Below, in pieces: positions 1 to 8,616 of a stretch of DNA of 64,000 nucleotides. The position numbers and the translations under genes were made by a program. The notes under the pieces are model-generated. The model was not told the DNA's origin and did not search any database. It was given only the letters and a program-made list of their open reading frames with translations. The first letter of the stretch is position 1. Each line of letters opens with the position of its first letter. Origin of the DNA: JAJKIP01 sp037200685 (GTDB taxonomy: Bacteria; Bacteroidota; Bacteroidia; Chitinophagales; Chitinophagaceae); assembly GCA_037200685.1 (NCBI GenBank), contig JBBCIG010000016.1, positions 620,001 to 684,000 on the forward strand. Direction: 5' to 3'.

Positions 1-909
1 TTGAATACCTCTTGCATAGAGTTGCTTCATCTCATGCTCTTCCAGTTTACCTCTTGCGATTTTCTCCAGCCATATTTCACTTTCCGCGGCGAGAATACGT
101 TGCACCAATTGACCGGCGCTCATTTCCAAAGAAAATAAAGCAACAGGTGTTGGCTTGCTTGCATGCATTACTGCATTGCGGGCAAGGTTCAATGCAAAAG
201 CTGTTTTACCAACAGCAGGCCTTGCAGCAAGTATAATAAGGTCGGTAGGTTGCCATCCATACGTAATACGGTCAAGATGCGTAAACCCGCTCGGCACACC
301 TGTTACATCTTCATTTTTATGTCGAAGGTCTTCAATACGCTGAATGGTTTTCACCAGCACGGAATCAATCGTATCAAAGTTTTTGCGCAGGTGATTATTG
401 GTAATTTCAAAAAGTTTCGATTCAGCATCATCCAACAGATCGAATACATCAGTAGAATCTTCGTATGCATCTCCGATAATCTCGCCGCTGATGCGGATCA
501 ATTCACGCTGAATAAATTTTTGAAGAATAATTCTTGCGTGGGCTTCAATATTTGCGGAAGAAACAACCACATTCGTCAGCCTCGTCACGTAATAAGCGCC
601 ACCGATCATTTCCAGTTCTTCCTTAAAGCGCAATTCTTCCGCAACAGTTAATATATCTATCGGTTGGCTTTTATTAGTCAGGCTCTGCATAGAGCGAAAG
701 ATGCGCTGGTGCGCCTCTACGTAAAAACATTCGGGCTTCAGAATTTCTATTACGGTATCAAAAGCGTTTTTCTCCAGCATGATAGCACCCAGCACCGCTT
801 CTTCCAGGTCTTTCGCCTGCGGGGGCACTTTACCATATACCATGGTGCTCAGGTCAACTTGCGTTTTTCTTCTCTGCTTCCGGTCTTTGTTTATATTGGT
901 CAGGTCCAT
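1..909 (-). CDS. dnaB: Replicative DNA helicase DnaB (5' part; gene runs off the window)
   Basis: Hexameric helicase that unwinds DNA ahead of the replisome. The reverse-strand reading from the ATG at 907-909 gives an N-terminal domain (MDLTNINKDRK, then a run resembling AVLGAIMLEKNAF) and the start of the RecA-like ATPase with Walker A PAVGKTAF at about residue 230, followed by FSLEMSAGQLVQR. About 303 residues are present; the rest of the ATPase domain lies beyond base 1. The fit to the DnaB family is clear from the N-terminal helical domain and Walker A order. No stop is seen because the gene is cut by the window edge. Confidence 0.95.
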   Translation of the reverse strand, partial: MDLTNINKDRKQRRKTQVDLSTMVYGKVPPQAKDLEEAVLGAIMLEKNAFDTVIEILKPECFYVEAHQRIFRSMQSLTNKSQPIDILTVAEELRFKEELEMIGGAYYVTRLTNVVVSSANIEAHARIILQKFIQRELIRISGEIIGDAYEDSTDVFDLLDDAESKLFEITNNHLRKNFDTIDSVLVKTIQRIEDLRHKNEDVTGVPSGFTHLDRITYGWQPTDLIILAARPAVGKTAFALNLARNAVMHASKPTPVALFSLEMSAGQLVQRILAAESEIWLEKIARGKLEEHEMKQLYARGIQ

Positions 910-1470
910 TGGGTTAGTGCGATAAAAATTTAAACCATTAGTTATTCACCAATGACTTTGGGGGGTGTATCCAGTCTTATTTTAAGAAAATGTTACTTCT
1001 TTGTTAGCGGAACGTTTCCCGTAAGTCAGACGGCGAATGTAAACTTCAAACATCATTCAATTTCATTTTTCAAAAAATTTTTCTTTCTTCACTACTTTTC
1101 ACCAACTGATTGCCCGGTTATCCACATCAATCATTTGCCTTCCAAATTCTCTTATTACAATTTAAATAAAAAAATCAGCCCGGAATAAAAAGAAATTTGC
1201 ATACAGTGGATATCTTTCCCGCCCCTTTCAACGATTATATGACAAATGGTACAATAATCCGTGAAACACATCAGTTAATACCCTTAGAATTTGTCTGAAA
1301 AATTTTGGGCCCGGCTGTAGTGCATATGGCATCGCCTGTTGCGACGCTCCGTTCATCGTCCCGTTTCCATAGCATCAATTCCAGGCCGGAACACTTTAGA
1401 CAAATTCCCAGCTCTTATACCAAAACCGCTGCCCCACGTATTTTTTAAAAATTAATTTAAAAAAACTGTT
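910..1470. other. Gene-free stretch between dnaB and an unknown gene
   Basis: The 561 bases hold the upstream region of dnaB and a degenerate copy of the window's 75-bp repeat at about 1306-1382. A 78-codon open frame at 952-1188 has no recognisable content, is rich in Phe and Lys from AT-rich DNA, and is not called as a gene. No clear promoter box was found for either neighbour. Confidence 0.6.
1306..1382 (-). repeat. Dispersed 75-bp intergenic repeat, copy A (diverged)
   Basis: Read on the reverse strand it follows the same order as the other copies: an AATTG start, GATGAACGGAGCGTCGCAAC in the centre, and CTACAGCCGGGC at the end. It belongs to the subtype with GGAGCGTCGC in the core, shared with the copy at 10258-10328. 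It is the most diverged of seven copies. Confidence 0.6.
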
Positions 1471-1980
1471 ATGGAAACTCTCAATCACGGCAGCCATTCA
1501 AGGCCAGTACTTACACAAACCGAAAGCAACACCACTTTATGGGTCGGACATTTGCAAAATGATCCTACAGATCATTTCTGCGGTCAAACATTTACCTGTC
1601 CAGCTGAAGGATTTTTAGATAACATACAATTGTACGCATCAACGGTGCAATCACCGGGAGAAATGCAATTAACATTACACGAGTTTGACACAGGTTCCAA
1701 AACCTGGGGACCAGCCATTGGTCAGTCCTCGTTAGCGGTGCAAAAAAATGATCATGAGAAATGGATACGGTTCAGTTTACCACCCGTGCAGTTAAACAAA
1801 CAAAAAATGTACGGCTTCCGTGTACATACAACTAATGGTATGATCGGTCTCGGCGAAGCAGCCCATGACACACAGCATCCTTTTTCCTTCGGTCACGAAT
1901 GGCACGCCGATTCAACAAACCAAAGAGGGCATTATTATTCTTATTTCAGTTTGGCGTTTAAGGTGGAAATGCGGGCTTAG
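1471..1980 (+). CDS. Unknown protein, 169 residues
   Basis: I do not recognise this gene. The product starts METLNHGSHSRPVLTQTE and has no signal peptide or membrane segment. The sequence alternates short hydrophobic and polar runs with many aromatic residues and Gly turns (GEMQLTLHEFD, WIRFSLPPVQLNKQKMYGF), which suggests a single beta-sandwich domain such as a carbohydrate- or ligand-binding module; that is inference only. Two Cys residues lie close together in the FCGQTFTC run. It stands alone between dnaB and the AT-rich pair, with its own terminator at 2006-2034, so it is probably a one-gene transcript. Confidence 0.65.
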   Translation: METLNHGSHSRPVLTQTESNTTLWVGHLQNDPTDHFCGQTFTCPAEGFLDNIQLYASTVQSPGEMQLTLHEFDTGSKTWGPAIGQSSLAVQKNDHEKWIRFSLPPVQLNKQKMYGFRVHTTNGMIGLGEAAHDTQHPFSFGHEWHADSTNQRGHYYSYFSLAFKVEMRA

Positions 1981-2005
1981 TTATTAATTGAAAAAATGCT
2001 ATGGA

Positions 2006-2034
2006 AGCACCCGCCAATGGCCGGTGCTTTTTTT
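2006..2034 (+). terminator. Rho-independent terminator after the 169-residue gene
   Basis: A ten-base stem with one mismatch (AGCACCCGCC, loop AAT, GGCCGGTGCT) is followed directly by seven T. It starts 25 bases after the stop of the gene ending at 1980. Confidence 0.8.
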
Positions 2035-2231
2035 ATGTACGTATTAATCCCGGCTGAAATACCGTTTAAACACCCTTGTCAATAATTATATCAGATTTTA
2101 AATTGCTACTTCTTTACAATTCTCCCCTATTTAACTCCTGTTTTTTAAAGCTTGCCTATTTAGTACTCACACCTCTGTGAAAACAATCAAGATTTCCTGA
2201 ATCATTTTTTTACTCAATTTAAAATTGATGT

Positions 2232-2828
2232 ATGTCCTACGATCGTAACCCCAAATATCTGCATCCCCATATTGTTACAAGGCTTCAGCTTATTCTTGAT
2301 GCTATAAAAGTAAAACTACCAACAGGCCATTCGCCCAAATTAATCTCTGCACACCGCACTCCTGCTGACCAGTTTGAAATATTTAAAAAAGGAAGAAGTT
2401 TTAAAAACGGTGTATGGGTAAAAACAGGACAGACTTTTACAGATAAAGATGGCTATATAAAATTATCGAGACATAATTATTTGCCCTGCACAGCATTTGA
2501 CATTGGTCTCTTCAATGGAACGGCTTACCTGCTCAATAGCCCTTTATACAAACACATAAAAGAAGGAAAGAAGTTTGAAATGGATTGGGGTGGCGACTGG
2601 ACCACTCTTGTAGATCAACCCCATCTCGAAATGCCAACCAATATATTTTTCAAAAGCAATATTGAAAAAGACAATGGACTGATCTGGCAAAAATATTTGA
2701 CAAAAGCAGGCACTTATACAGGAGTGCTAGATGGAATTTTTGGACCCAAGTCAATACAAGCTTTGAAAGATGCTACTAGCGAAAGTGAAAGAAATTTAAA
2801 AGCCTGGGATAAATTGTTTGGGAAATAA
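2232..2828 (+). CDS. M15-type peptidoglycan peptidase with C-terminal binding domain (endolysin-like)
   Basis: Predicted zinc peptidase that cleaves the peptide part of peptidoglycan. Residues about 40-50 hold the SAHRT run typical of M15 (VanY/CwlK) enzymes. SRHNYLPCTAFDI near residue 85 gives the first zinc His and Asp (S-x-H...A-x-D form), and DQPHLEM near residue 133 gives the second His. A short peptidoglycan-binding type motif (GVLDGIFGPKSIQAL) follows at about 163-177. There is no signal peptide, so export would need another route, as for a phage endolysin or a secreted effector. It is followed after 33 bases by another AT-rich gene on the same strand. Its DNA is visibly AT-richer than dnaB or pheT. 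No other phage gene is nearby, so a phage origin is inference. Confidence 0.75.
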   Translation: MSYDRNPKYLHPHIVTRLQLILDAIKVKLPTGHSPKLISAHRTPADQFEIFKKGRSFKNGVWVKTGQTFTDKDGYIKLSRHNYLPCTAFDIGLFNGTAYLLNSPLYKHIKEGKKFEMDWGGDWTTLVDQPHLEMPTNIFFKSNIEKDNGLIWQKYLTKAGTYTGVLDGIFGPKSIQALKDATSESERNLKAWDKLFGK

Positions 2829-2861
2829 GGTATAGTAGGAGCTTAAATAAAAAACTAAATC

Positions 2862-4739
2862 ATGAATAAACAAATTATAATTTTACCTTCTCTATTGTTT
2901 TGCTTTTATGCCTCAGCACAACGGTTATCGAGGCCTACAAAAGACACAGCAAAAATTACTCCTTCAGAATTACGATCCTTGGTAGATGAAGGGCTTGAGC
3001 CTAGAAAATATGTTACCGTTATTTATAAAAAGCGGCCGGATACAAAAACTGAAAATAGTCTTGCGGTGTGGCATTGGGATCCCTATGTACAGCATCAAAA
3101 GTATAAAGTTTTAGATAAGGATGGGGTCATAGAAATTTATTTTGATAAAGATAAATTAGCTAAAGACATAAAATTTAAAGGCAGTTTTAGCTTAGAAGCC
3201 ATAGTGAAAAGTAAAGGGGGCGATAGAAAAATAGAAGTCTCACCATACTCTTTAATTGGTGAACAAGCAAAAGATTATGGCCCTAACTCAATTTCACCTG
3301 AATTAACCGCACAATTACTGTTCAATGCCATATACACTATCAAAAGCACTTTACATGGAGATAATGAATCCATCTATTATTTTGAAAGCTTTGTGAAAAT
3401 TAAAATTGACACTCTTGATATCGATAGGATTGTAGGAGAAATCTCAAAAAGAAAATTAGAAACAGTTAAGATAAAAGATAGTGCTCTTGAATCAAAAAAT
3501 ATTTTATTTCAGATATTAAACCTATTTCCCTCTAGTTACTATTATCCAGATGATTTAAGAATATTAAGTAATAGAATTAAAGAAGAAATTTTTGATTCTA
3601 TTGGAATATATAATTACAGACAGCTAAATGATGATTTATTAAAACTAAGAAGAGAAACGATTTTGTATAATAAAATAAGAAAAAATGAATCTTTACAAAA
3701 AGCATATAATAATATATCCAATTTGATACGTCAATTGAAAAGAATCATTGATTATATGAATGCCTTTGAAATGGCAGGTGAAGACGCTAAAAGTATATTC
3801 CTAAGGCTTATTGGTAAAGATATACTTCAATATAATGATATAAAAAATCTGATAAAAATTAATTTCGATAACCTTTCTCAAATTTTCTCAAATGAAGAAA
3901 TCGCAAAAAACAATATAGATGAAGGAAAAATCACTCCAATTACTGAAGCCACCAAAAAAGCTTTATATGAATTCTCTTCGATACGTGGCAGTGAATTTTA
4001 TAAAATAATTACCGATAGTGTTAAGTTAGTATCAAATTTGAATGCTGTCGAAGACAGCATGAGTTTAATTGAATTTAATTCATTACAACAACTAAAGATT
4101 TCAGGATCCTATAAGCCTGTCTTAGATAAATTATCTAAAATTGCAGGAGAATACATTTATGGTTTATTAACTTTCGGGATTATTGATCTGGCTAAGAATG
4201 ATGTTAAAGAAGGTGATAAACTCTATTTATCTGTAAAGTGGAAAAACAGAGGGGATTTCATGCAAGATTCTTTAAGAAGGAAAGATGAGGTTTCTCTTCC
4301 AATAGGTATTTTTAACATTGAACAAACTGGCTGGTCTACAAATGTTTCAGAATCTTTTTATCTAATTGAAAGAATAAAAGAGCCATTAGGAACTGCTGAT
4401 CCTAATTTATCGCCATCAAATTTTAAAGGTGCCGCAGGAGTTTCTCTAATGAGAACATACAATTATGCTGAGCCAGAGGATGGAGATAATAAACGATTTC
4501 TAAATTGGCTTCAACCTTCTATTGGTATAAATCTTTCTTATATTGATTTCTATACCACAAAGGATTTGGAATTAGGCCTAGGTTTTCAGCTAGGCATATT
4601 CAAAAACAGCATATATCTTGGGTACGGAGTAAATCTCAATGGAATTCGTAAAGGCGAAAGAAATGCTAGTTATTTTATGTTAGGATTATCTTTTGTTAAT
4701 ATTGCTCAGAAAGTTAAAAGCCTAAGTGACCCTAACTAA
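2862..4739 (+). CDS. Large secreted protein of unknown function, 625 residues
   Basis: Not recognised. The N-terminus (MNKQIIILPSLLFCFYASAQ) is a signal peptide with a likely cut after ASA. The middle (about residues 190-400) is rich in Lys, Ile, Asn and Glu and predicted helical. The last 100 or so residues alternate in the way of outer-membrane strands (GLGFQLGIFKNSIYLGYGV, then SYFMLGLSFVNI), so it may be anchored by a small C-terminal barrel. The coding DNA is strongly AT-rich, with many AAA, AAT, ATA and TTA codons, unlike pheT just downstream. With the M15 peptidase gene it forms a two-gene insert that may have been acquired by transfer. Confidence 0.7.
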   Translation: MNKQIIILPSLLFCFYASAQRLSRPTKDTAKITPSELRSLVDEGLEPRKYVTVIYKKRPDTKTENSLAVWHWDPYVQHQKYKVLDKDGVIEIYFDKDKLAKDIKFKGSFSLEAIVKSKGGDRKIEVSPYSLIGEQAKDYGPNSISPELTAQLLFNAIYTIKSTLHGDNESIYYFESFVKIKIDTLDIDRIVGEISKRKLETVKIKDSALESKNILFQILNLFPSSYYYPDDLRILSNRIKEEIFDSIGIYNYRQLNDDLLKLRRETILYNKIRKNESLQKAYNNISNLIRQLKRIIDYMNAFEMAGEDAKSIFLRLIGKDILQYNDIKNLIKINFDNLSQIFSNEEIAKNNIDEGKITPITEATKKALYEFSSIRGSEFYKIITDSVKLVSNLNAVEDSMSLIEFNSLQQLKISGSYKPVLDKLSKIAGEYIYGLLTFGIIDLAKNDVKEGDKLYLSVKWKNRGDFMQDSLRRKDEVSLPIGIFNIEQTGWSTNVSESFYLIERIKEPLGTADPNLSPSNFKGAAGVSLMRTYNYAEPEDGDNKRFLNWLQPSIGINLSYIDFYTTKDLELGLGFQLGIFKNSIYLGYGVNLNGIRKGERNASYFMLGLSFVNIAQKVKSLSDPN

Positions 4740-4836
4740 AACTATTATTGATTCTATAAATTCTTGGTCAAAACAACGCTTTTTTATTATATGACTTCTA
4801 AATGTGTTCAAAGATAGTACTGCCTAATCCTTTTCC

Positions 4837-4844
4837 TATCTTCG
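4837..4844 (+). promoter_or_regulatory. Promoter -7 box TATCTTCG for pheT
   Basis: TATCTTCG matches the Bacteroidota TAnnTTTG box with one change and lies 23 bases before the pheT start. The same octamer precedes rny at 8520. Confidence 0.6.
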
Positions 4845-4867
4845 CACCATAAAGAAGCGAAGTACAC

Positions 4868-7294
4868 ATGACGATCTCCTACAAATGGCTATCCGAATAT
4901 TTACCCGTAACAGTCGAGCCGGAACGATTAAGCAAGATCCTCACTTCCATCGGCCTGGAAGTGGAAAGCATGCACAAATATGAAGAAGTAAAAGGCGGAC
5001 TGAAGGGATTAATCATTGGCGAAGTGTTGAGCACGGAAAAACATCCGAACGCTGATAAGCTTACGTTGACCAAAGTAAATATTGGCAAAGGTGATCCGTT
5101 GCAAATTGTTTGCGGCGCACCAAATGTTGCTGCGGGACAAAAAGTAATCGTAGCTCCGGTGGGTGCAACGATCCATCCCACGCAGGGCGAACCATTGACG
5201 ATGAAAGTGGCAAAGATCAGGAGCGTTGAAAGCTATGGTATGATCTGCGCCGAAGATGAAATTGGTTTGGGCGCTTCGCATGCAGGCATTATTGTATTGC
5301 CCGCTGATGCAAAACCAGGAACATTAGCTACCGATTATTTTCATCCTTACGAAGACTGGATTTATGAAATTGGCTTAACACCCAACCGCATGGATGCCAT
5401 GAGCCATTGGGGCGTGGCCAGGGATGTCTGCGCTTACTTATCACACCACGATAAAAAAGGCACTAGACCAAAGCTGCCAACAAGTAATGGTTTCAAAACA
5501 GATAATACATCATTGGCCATTGATGTAAAAATTGAAAATGAAAAAGCATGTCCCCGTTACTCAGGTGTAAGTATTACGAATGTTATCATTACCGAATCTC
5601 CCAAATGGCTGCAGCAAAAACTAAAAGCCATCGGTCAGCGGCCTATTAATAATATTGTAGACATCACCAATTATATCCAGCATGAAACCGGCCAACCACT
5701 CCATGCTTTTGATGCGGATGCCATTACTGGTAAAAAAGTCATCGTAAAAAATTTACCGGAAGGAACAACATTCATTACGCTGGATGAAAAAGAAAGAAAA
5801 CTGGCGGCGGATGATTTAATGATCTGCAATGAAAAAGAAGGCATGTGCATCGCCGGTGTATTTGGCGGATTAAAAAGCGGCGTTACTTCCACTACAAAAA
5901 ATATTTTCTTAGAAAGCGCCTGCTTCGATCCGATAACCATTCGTAAAACATCGTTCCGTCATGGCTTAAGAACAGACGCGGCTTCCCGTTTCGAAAAAGG
6001 AATTGATATTTCATCAACCGTGCTCATATTAAAACGTGCTGCTAATCTTATCAAAGAAATATGCGGCGGGGAAATCGCTTCCAACACTATAGATGTATAT
6101 CCTGATCCAAAACCCAAAACACAGGTAGCGCTGAAATATCATTACCTGAAAAAGATCAGCGGTAAAAATTATCATCCCGATGCTATTAAAGATATTTTAT
6201 TAAGTCTCGGTTTTGAAATTGTAAAAGAAGGCATTGATGAATTAAGGGTGGCTGTTCCTTTTCACAAACCTGATATTAGTTTGCCCGCCGACCTGGTAGA
6301 AGAAATTTTGCGTATCGATGGACTTGATAATGTAGAGATACCTGAAGCAATCACTATCACGCCGTCAGTAGAAGAAAACTATGCGAAAGACACGCTGAAA
6401 GAAAAAGTTTCTAATTACCTCGCCGGGCTTGGTTTCAACGAAATATTGACGAACTCTATCACTAACACAGCGTATTTTTCTGAAGAGGAACAAACGCAAA
6501 TGGTGAAAATGATCAATAGCCTGAGCGCTGAGCTGAACGTAATGCGTAATTCTCTTTTTGAAACAGCATTGGAATGCGTGGCGCATAACCTGAACCGCAA
6601 AAATCTTTCCCTGAAATTATTTGAGTTCGGCAAAGCTTATAGCACATCCGGGCCGGGCAATTACAATGAAGCTGAAAAATTATGTGTCGTCATCAGTGGA
6701 AATAAAAATGAAAGCAGCTGGAAAGAAAAAAGCAGCACGACTGATTTTTATTATCTCAAAGGCGTTGTTAGTTCTGTCTTACAATTATTAGGAATAAAAG
6801 CTGACACGATAGAAGTATTGGCTGTTCCCAAATTAGATAATCATATTGTCTTTAAACTCGGTGACCAGATCATTGCCGGTGGAGGGGAGGTAAATAAAAA
6901 ATCATTGGCCAAGTTTGACATCAAACAACCCGTATTTTTTGCAGGCCTGAACTGGGCGTTGTTAGCGGAACTTGCTTCCAAACAAAAACCGGCGGTAAAA
7001 GAAATATCCAGGTTCCCGGCTGTGCAGCGTGACCTGGCGATGATCGTTCCAAAACAATTACAATATGAACAAGTGGAGAAAACGGTGCAAAAGATCAGGC
7101 TTAATAAACTGCAGGATATAAAACTGTTTGATATTTTTGAAAGTGAGAAAATCGGGACAGGCAAAAAATCCATGGCCGTCAATTTTACTTTCCTGGATGA
7201 GGAAAAAACATTGACGGATAAAGAAATTGATGGGTGGATGAATGCGATCATGACATCTTTGGAGAAAGATTTGCAGGTAGAAATAAGAAAATAA
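4868..7294 (+). CDS. pheT: Phenylalanyl-tRNA synthetase beta subunit
   Basis: Joins with PheS (not in this window) to form the alpha2-beta2 enzyme that charges tRNA-Phe. The 808 residues match the usual length for the family. Order seen: N-terminal MTISYKWLSEYLPV, tRNA-binding domain at about 45-150 (HPNADKLTLTKVNIG, IVCGAPNV), B3/4 core, B5 domain at about 400-475, a catalytic-like core, and an FDX-ACB anticodon-binding domain at the end (ISRFPAVQRDLAMIVP). ATG start 23 bases after a TATCTTCG box. The next gene starts three bases after the stop, so the coiled-coil protein is probably co-transcribed. Confidence 0.97.
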   Translation: MTISYKWLSEYLPVTVEPERLSKILTSIGLEVESMHKYEEVKGGLKGLIIGEVLSTEKHPNADKLTLTKVNIGKGDPLQIVCGAPNVAAGQKVIVAPVGATIHPTQGEPLTMKVAKIRSVESYGMICAEDEIGLGASHAGIIVLPADAKPGTLATDYFHPYEDWIYEIGLTPNRMDAMSHWGVARDVCAYLSHHDKKGTRPKLPTSNGFKTDNTSLAIDVKIENEKACPRYSGVSITNVIITESPKWLQQKLKAIGQRPINNIVDITNYIQHETGQPLHAFDADAITGKKVIVKNLPEGTTFITLDEKERKLAADDLMICNEKEGMCIAGVFGGLKSGVTSTTKNIFLESACFDPITIRKTSFRHGLRTDAASRFEKGIDISSTVLILKRAANLIKEICGGEIASNTIDVYPDPKPKTQVALKYHYLKKISGKNYHPDAIKDILLSLGFEIVKEGIDELRVAVPFHKPDISLPADLVEEILRIDGLDNVEIPEAITITPSVEENYAKDTLKEKVSNYLAGLGFNEILTNSITNTAYFSEEEQTQMVKMINSLSAELNVMRNSLFETALECVAHNLNRKNLSLKLFEFGKAYSTSGPGNYNEAEKLCVVISGNKNESSWKEKSSTTDFYYLKGVVSSVLQLLGIKADTIEVLAVPKLDNHIVFKLGDQIIAGGGEVNKKSLAKFDIKQPVFFAGLNWALLAELASKQKPAVKEISRFPAVQRDLAMIVPKQLQYEQVEKTVQKIRLNKLQDIKLFDIFESEKIGTGKKSMAVNFTFLDEEKTLTDKEIDGWMNAIMTSLEKDLQVEIRK

Positions 7295-7296
7295 TA

Positions 7297-7587
7297 ATGG
7301 CGGAGACAACGGAACAACATATCAAACGTATACAGGATAAACTACAGCAAGTGCTGAAACGCTTCGCCGTTTTACAAAAAGAAAACCAGTCACTGAAAGA
7401 AGAATTGAATTCGAACAGAAGAAATTCCCTGCAATACCAAGAAAATGCGGAGCAGCTCAAACAAAAAATTGAAATACTAAAATATAGTGGTGGGGAAATG
7501 GGCGATGCGGAAAAGAAGCAATTTGAAAAGCGCATCAATACCTACCTGAAAGAAATAGATCGCTGTATTGTGATGCTGGGTGAATGA
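7297..7587 (+). CDS. Small coiled-coil protein between pheT and zapA
   Basis: A 96-residue protein (MAETTEQHIKRIQDKLQQVL) with a heptad pattern through about residue 65 and a conserved-looking tail, INTYLKEIDRCIVMLGE. The ATG at 7297 is three bases after the pheT stop; longer in-frame starts inside pheT are less likely. It is cytoplasmic. A role in cell division with ZapA, like ZapB in other bacteria, is suggested by the coiled coil and by zapA lying 380 bases downstream, but there is no direct sequence evidence. Confidence 0.8.
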   Translation: MAETTEQHIKRIQDKLQQVLKRFAVLQKENQSLKEELNSNRRNSLQYQENAEQLKQKIEILKYSGGEMGDAEKKQFEKRINTYLKEIDRCIVMLGE

Positions 7588-7842
7588 TTAAACTCTCTTT
7601 ACCAGGTTCATTTTCATTTCGTCATCACCTTGTGATAACTCAACTGTATATTTTCCGTAAGGAAGATCACTTAACCCGGTCCACATGAACCGTTCCCGGT
7701 CGTTGGAGATGCTTTTTTCGATTACCCGGCACACACTTCCTTTGTCATCTCTTAAAATACCTTTAAGCGGGTTGCGGCTTTGGGCGGTTAGTTCCAGTTG
7801 CAGTGCATCAATAAACATTGATGGCGTAATTTTGGCGAACAT
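7588..7842 (-). CDS. Small conserved-looking protein, 84 residues, unknown
   Basis: Starts MFAKITPSMFIDALQLELTA and has no signal peptide. The C-terminal half (YGKYTVELSQGDDEMKMNLVKRV) alternates as beta strands, so the product may be a small beta-fold. It converges on the coiled-coil gene with no gap: the two stop codons are side by side at 7585-7590. Function unknown. The forward frame across the same bases (7685-7873) is treated as a shadow because the reverse frame has the better amino-acid make-up. Confidence 0.6.
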   Translation of the reverse strand: MFAKITPSMFIDALQLELTAQSRNPLKGILRDDKGSVCRVIEKSISNDRERFMWTGLSDLPYGKYTVELSQGDDEMKMNLVKRV

Positions 7843-7969
7843 AAGCTTGTTATTATTTGGTGGCAGCTTTTAACAGGGAATCAGAAAACCGTGAATTTTT
7901 AACAGGATGATGGTTCTTTTGGCAGGAAGAAGAACAAGATATTAACAATTTTTCAACTTTGCAAAATTT

Positions 7970-8260
7970 ATGGAACAATTAATTGTAGCAAATACCCTGA
8001 TTGGCGACCGAAATTACCGGATCAAGATCCTGCCGGCGGATGAAGAGGCGGTGCGCCACACCGTAAAAATGATCAACGATAAGATCATTGAATTCAAAAC
8101 CCAATTCGCCGGCAAGGACATGCAGGACTATATCGCCATGGTGCTGATCTGGCTGGCCACCGAAAAAAATGTGGCTGTCTCCGACAGCTTGCAGCAGGAA
8201 GACCTTAGTGAGAAGCTATCGGCGATAGAAAAATTGCTAGATACGCAATTGGCGTTATAG
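7970..8260 (+). CDS. zapA: Cell division protein ZapA
   Basis: A 96-residue ZapA-family protein, which binds and cross-links FtsZ filaments at the division ring. It shows the family layout: a small N-terminal alpha/beta head (IGDRNYRIKILPADEEAVR), a helix with the ZapA-type run KDMQDYIAMVLIWLATEK, and a C-terminal coiled coil. A weak promoter box (CAACTTTG, 7954-7961) lies only eight bases before the ATG, so the leader would be very short if that box is used. The gene is followed by a palindrome and a repeat rather than by another gene. Confidence 0.88.
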   Translation: MEQLIVANTLIGDRNYRIKILPADEEAVRHTVKMINDKIIEFKTQFAGKDMQDYIAMVLIWLATEKNVAVSDSLQQEDLSEKLSAIEKLLDTQLAL

Positions 8261-8275
8261 AAAAAACTCACCTAG

Positions 8276-8293
8276 CCTCTCCTAAAGGAGAGG
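8276..8293. repeat. Perfect 7-bp palindrome after zapA
   Basis: CCTCTCCTAAAGGAGAGG has two 7-base arms around TAAA. No T-run follows it on the forward strand, so it is not a standard terminator for zapA; on the reverse strand a run of six T follows 12 bases on, so it could end leftward transcripts. Confidence 0.55.
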
Positions 8294-8398
8294 AACAGCA
8301 CACAGCCCTTGCTTTTAGAAGAGCATAATATCAGAGTGCCCATTCCCGACAAACGCCGGATCTACGAAAAAATAATAGGGATAGCTATCGACAGTGCC

Positions 8399-8474
8399 GC
8401 AATTGCTGAATAGAGAACAGGAAGATGAAGAGTGCGACGCAACGAAGATGATAGTAGCACTTCAGCCGGGCTAA
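8399..8474 (+). repeat. Dispersed 75-bp intergenic repeat, copy B
   Basis: Starts GCAATTGCTGAATAGAGAAC, has the core AGTGCGACGCAACGAAGATG, and ends TTCAGCCGGGCTA. It shares its left half (GAGAACAG, AGATGAAG) with copy E at 32429 and its right half with copy C2 at 10358. Confidence 0.85.
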
Positions 8475-8519
8475 TAAACTCTTTTAGCCCGAACCAATTA
8501 ATCATTAGCTCCAGTTTTG

Positions 8520-8527
8520 TATCTTCG
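8520..8527 (+). promoter_or_regulatory. Promoter -7 box TATCTTCG for rny
   Basis: Same octamer as upstream of pheT. It lies 90 bases before the rny ATG, giving a structured leader of about 85 bases. Confidence 0.6.
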
Positions 8528-8616
8528 CTTATTGCCCGTTTAAAATGGCAATCTGCTTAACTCAATGATTTGCAGAATAAACCATATCATTCCGGAACAC
8601 ATTAAACACACGATTC

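Larger units (their letters stand above)
8261..8616. other. Gene-free stretch between zapA and rny
   Basis: The 356 bases hold a perfect palindrome at 8276-8293, repeat copy B at 8399-8474, the rny promoter box at 8520, and an rny leader of about 85 bases. The leader has two small inverted repeats (ATTGCC with GGCAAT at 8531-8552; CTGC with GCAG at about 8553-8576). I looked for a 6S RNA, which in some bacteria sits near zapA, but could not identify one. Confidence 0.6.

Noticed and set aside
952..1188. Forward open frame of 78 codons before the 169-residue gene
   Set aside because: No family resemblance, AT-driven composition, no promoter box or ribosome-binding site.
2232..4739. Prophage
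   Set aside because: Only one endolysin-like gene is present, with no integrase, capsid, tail or attachment sites; recorded as an AT-rich insert only.
8261..8616. Possible 6S RNA gene between zapA and rny
   Set aside because: The position is suggestive in some bacteria, but I saw no long hairpin with a central open bubble; the stretch is explained by a palindrome, a repeat copy and the rny leader.
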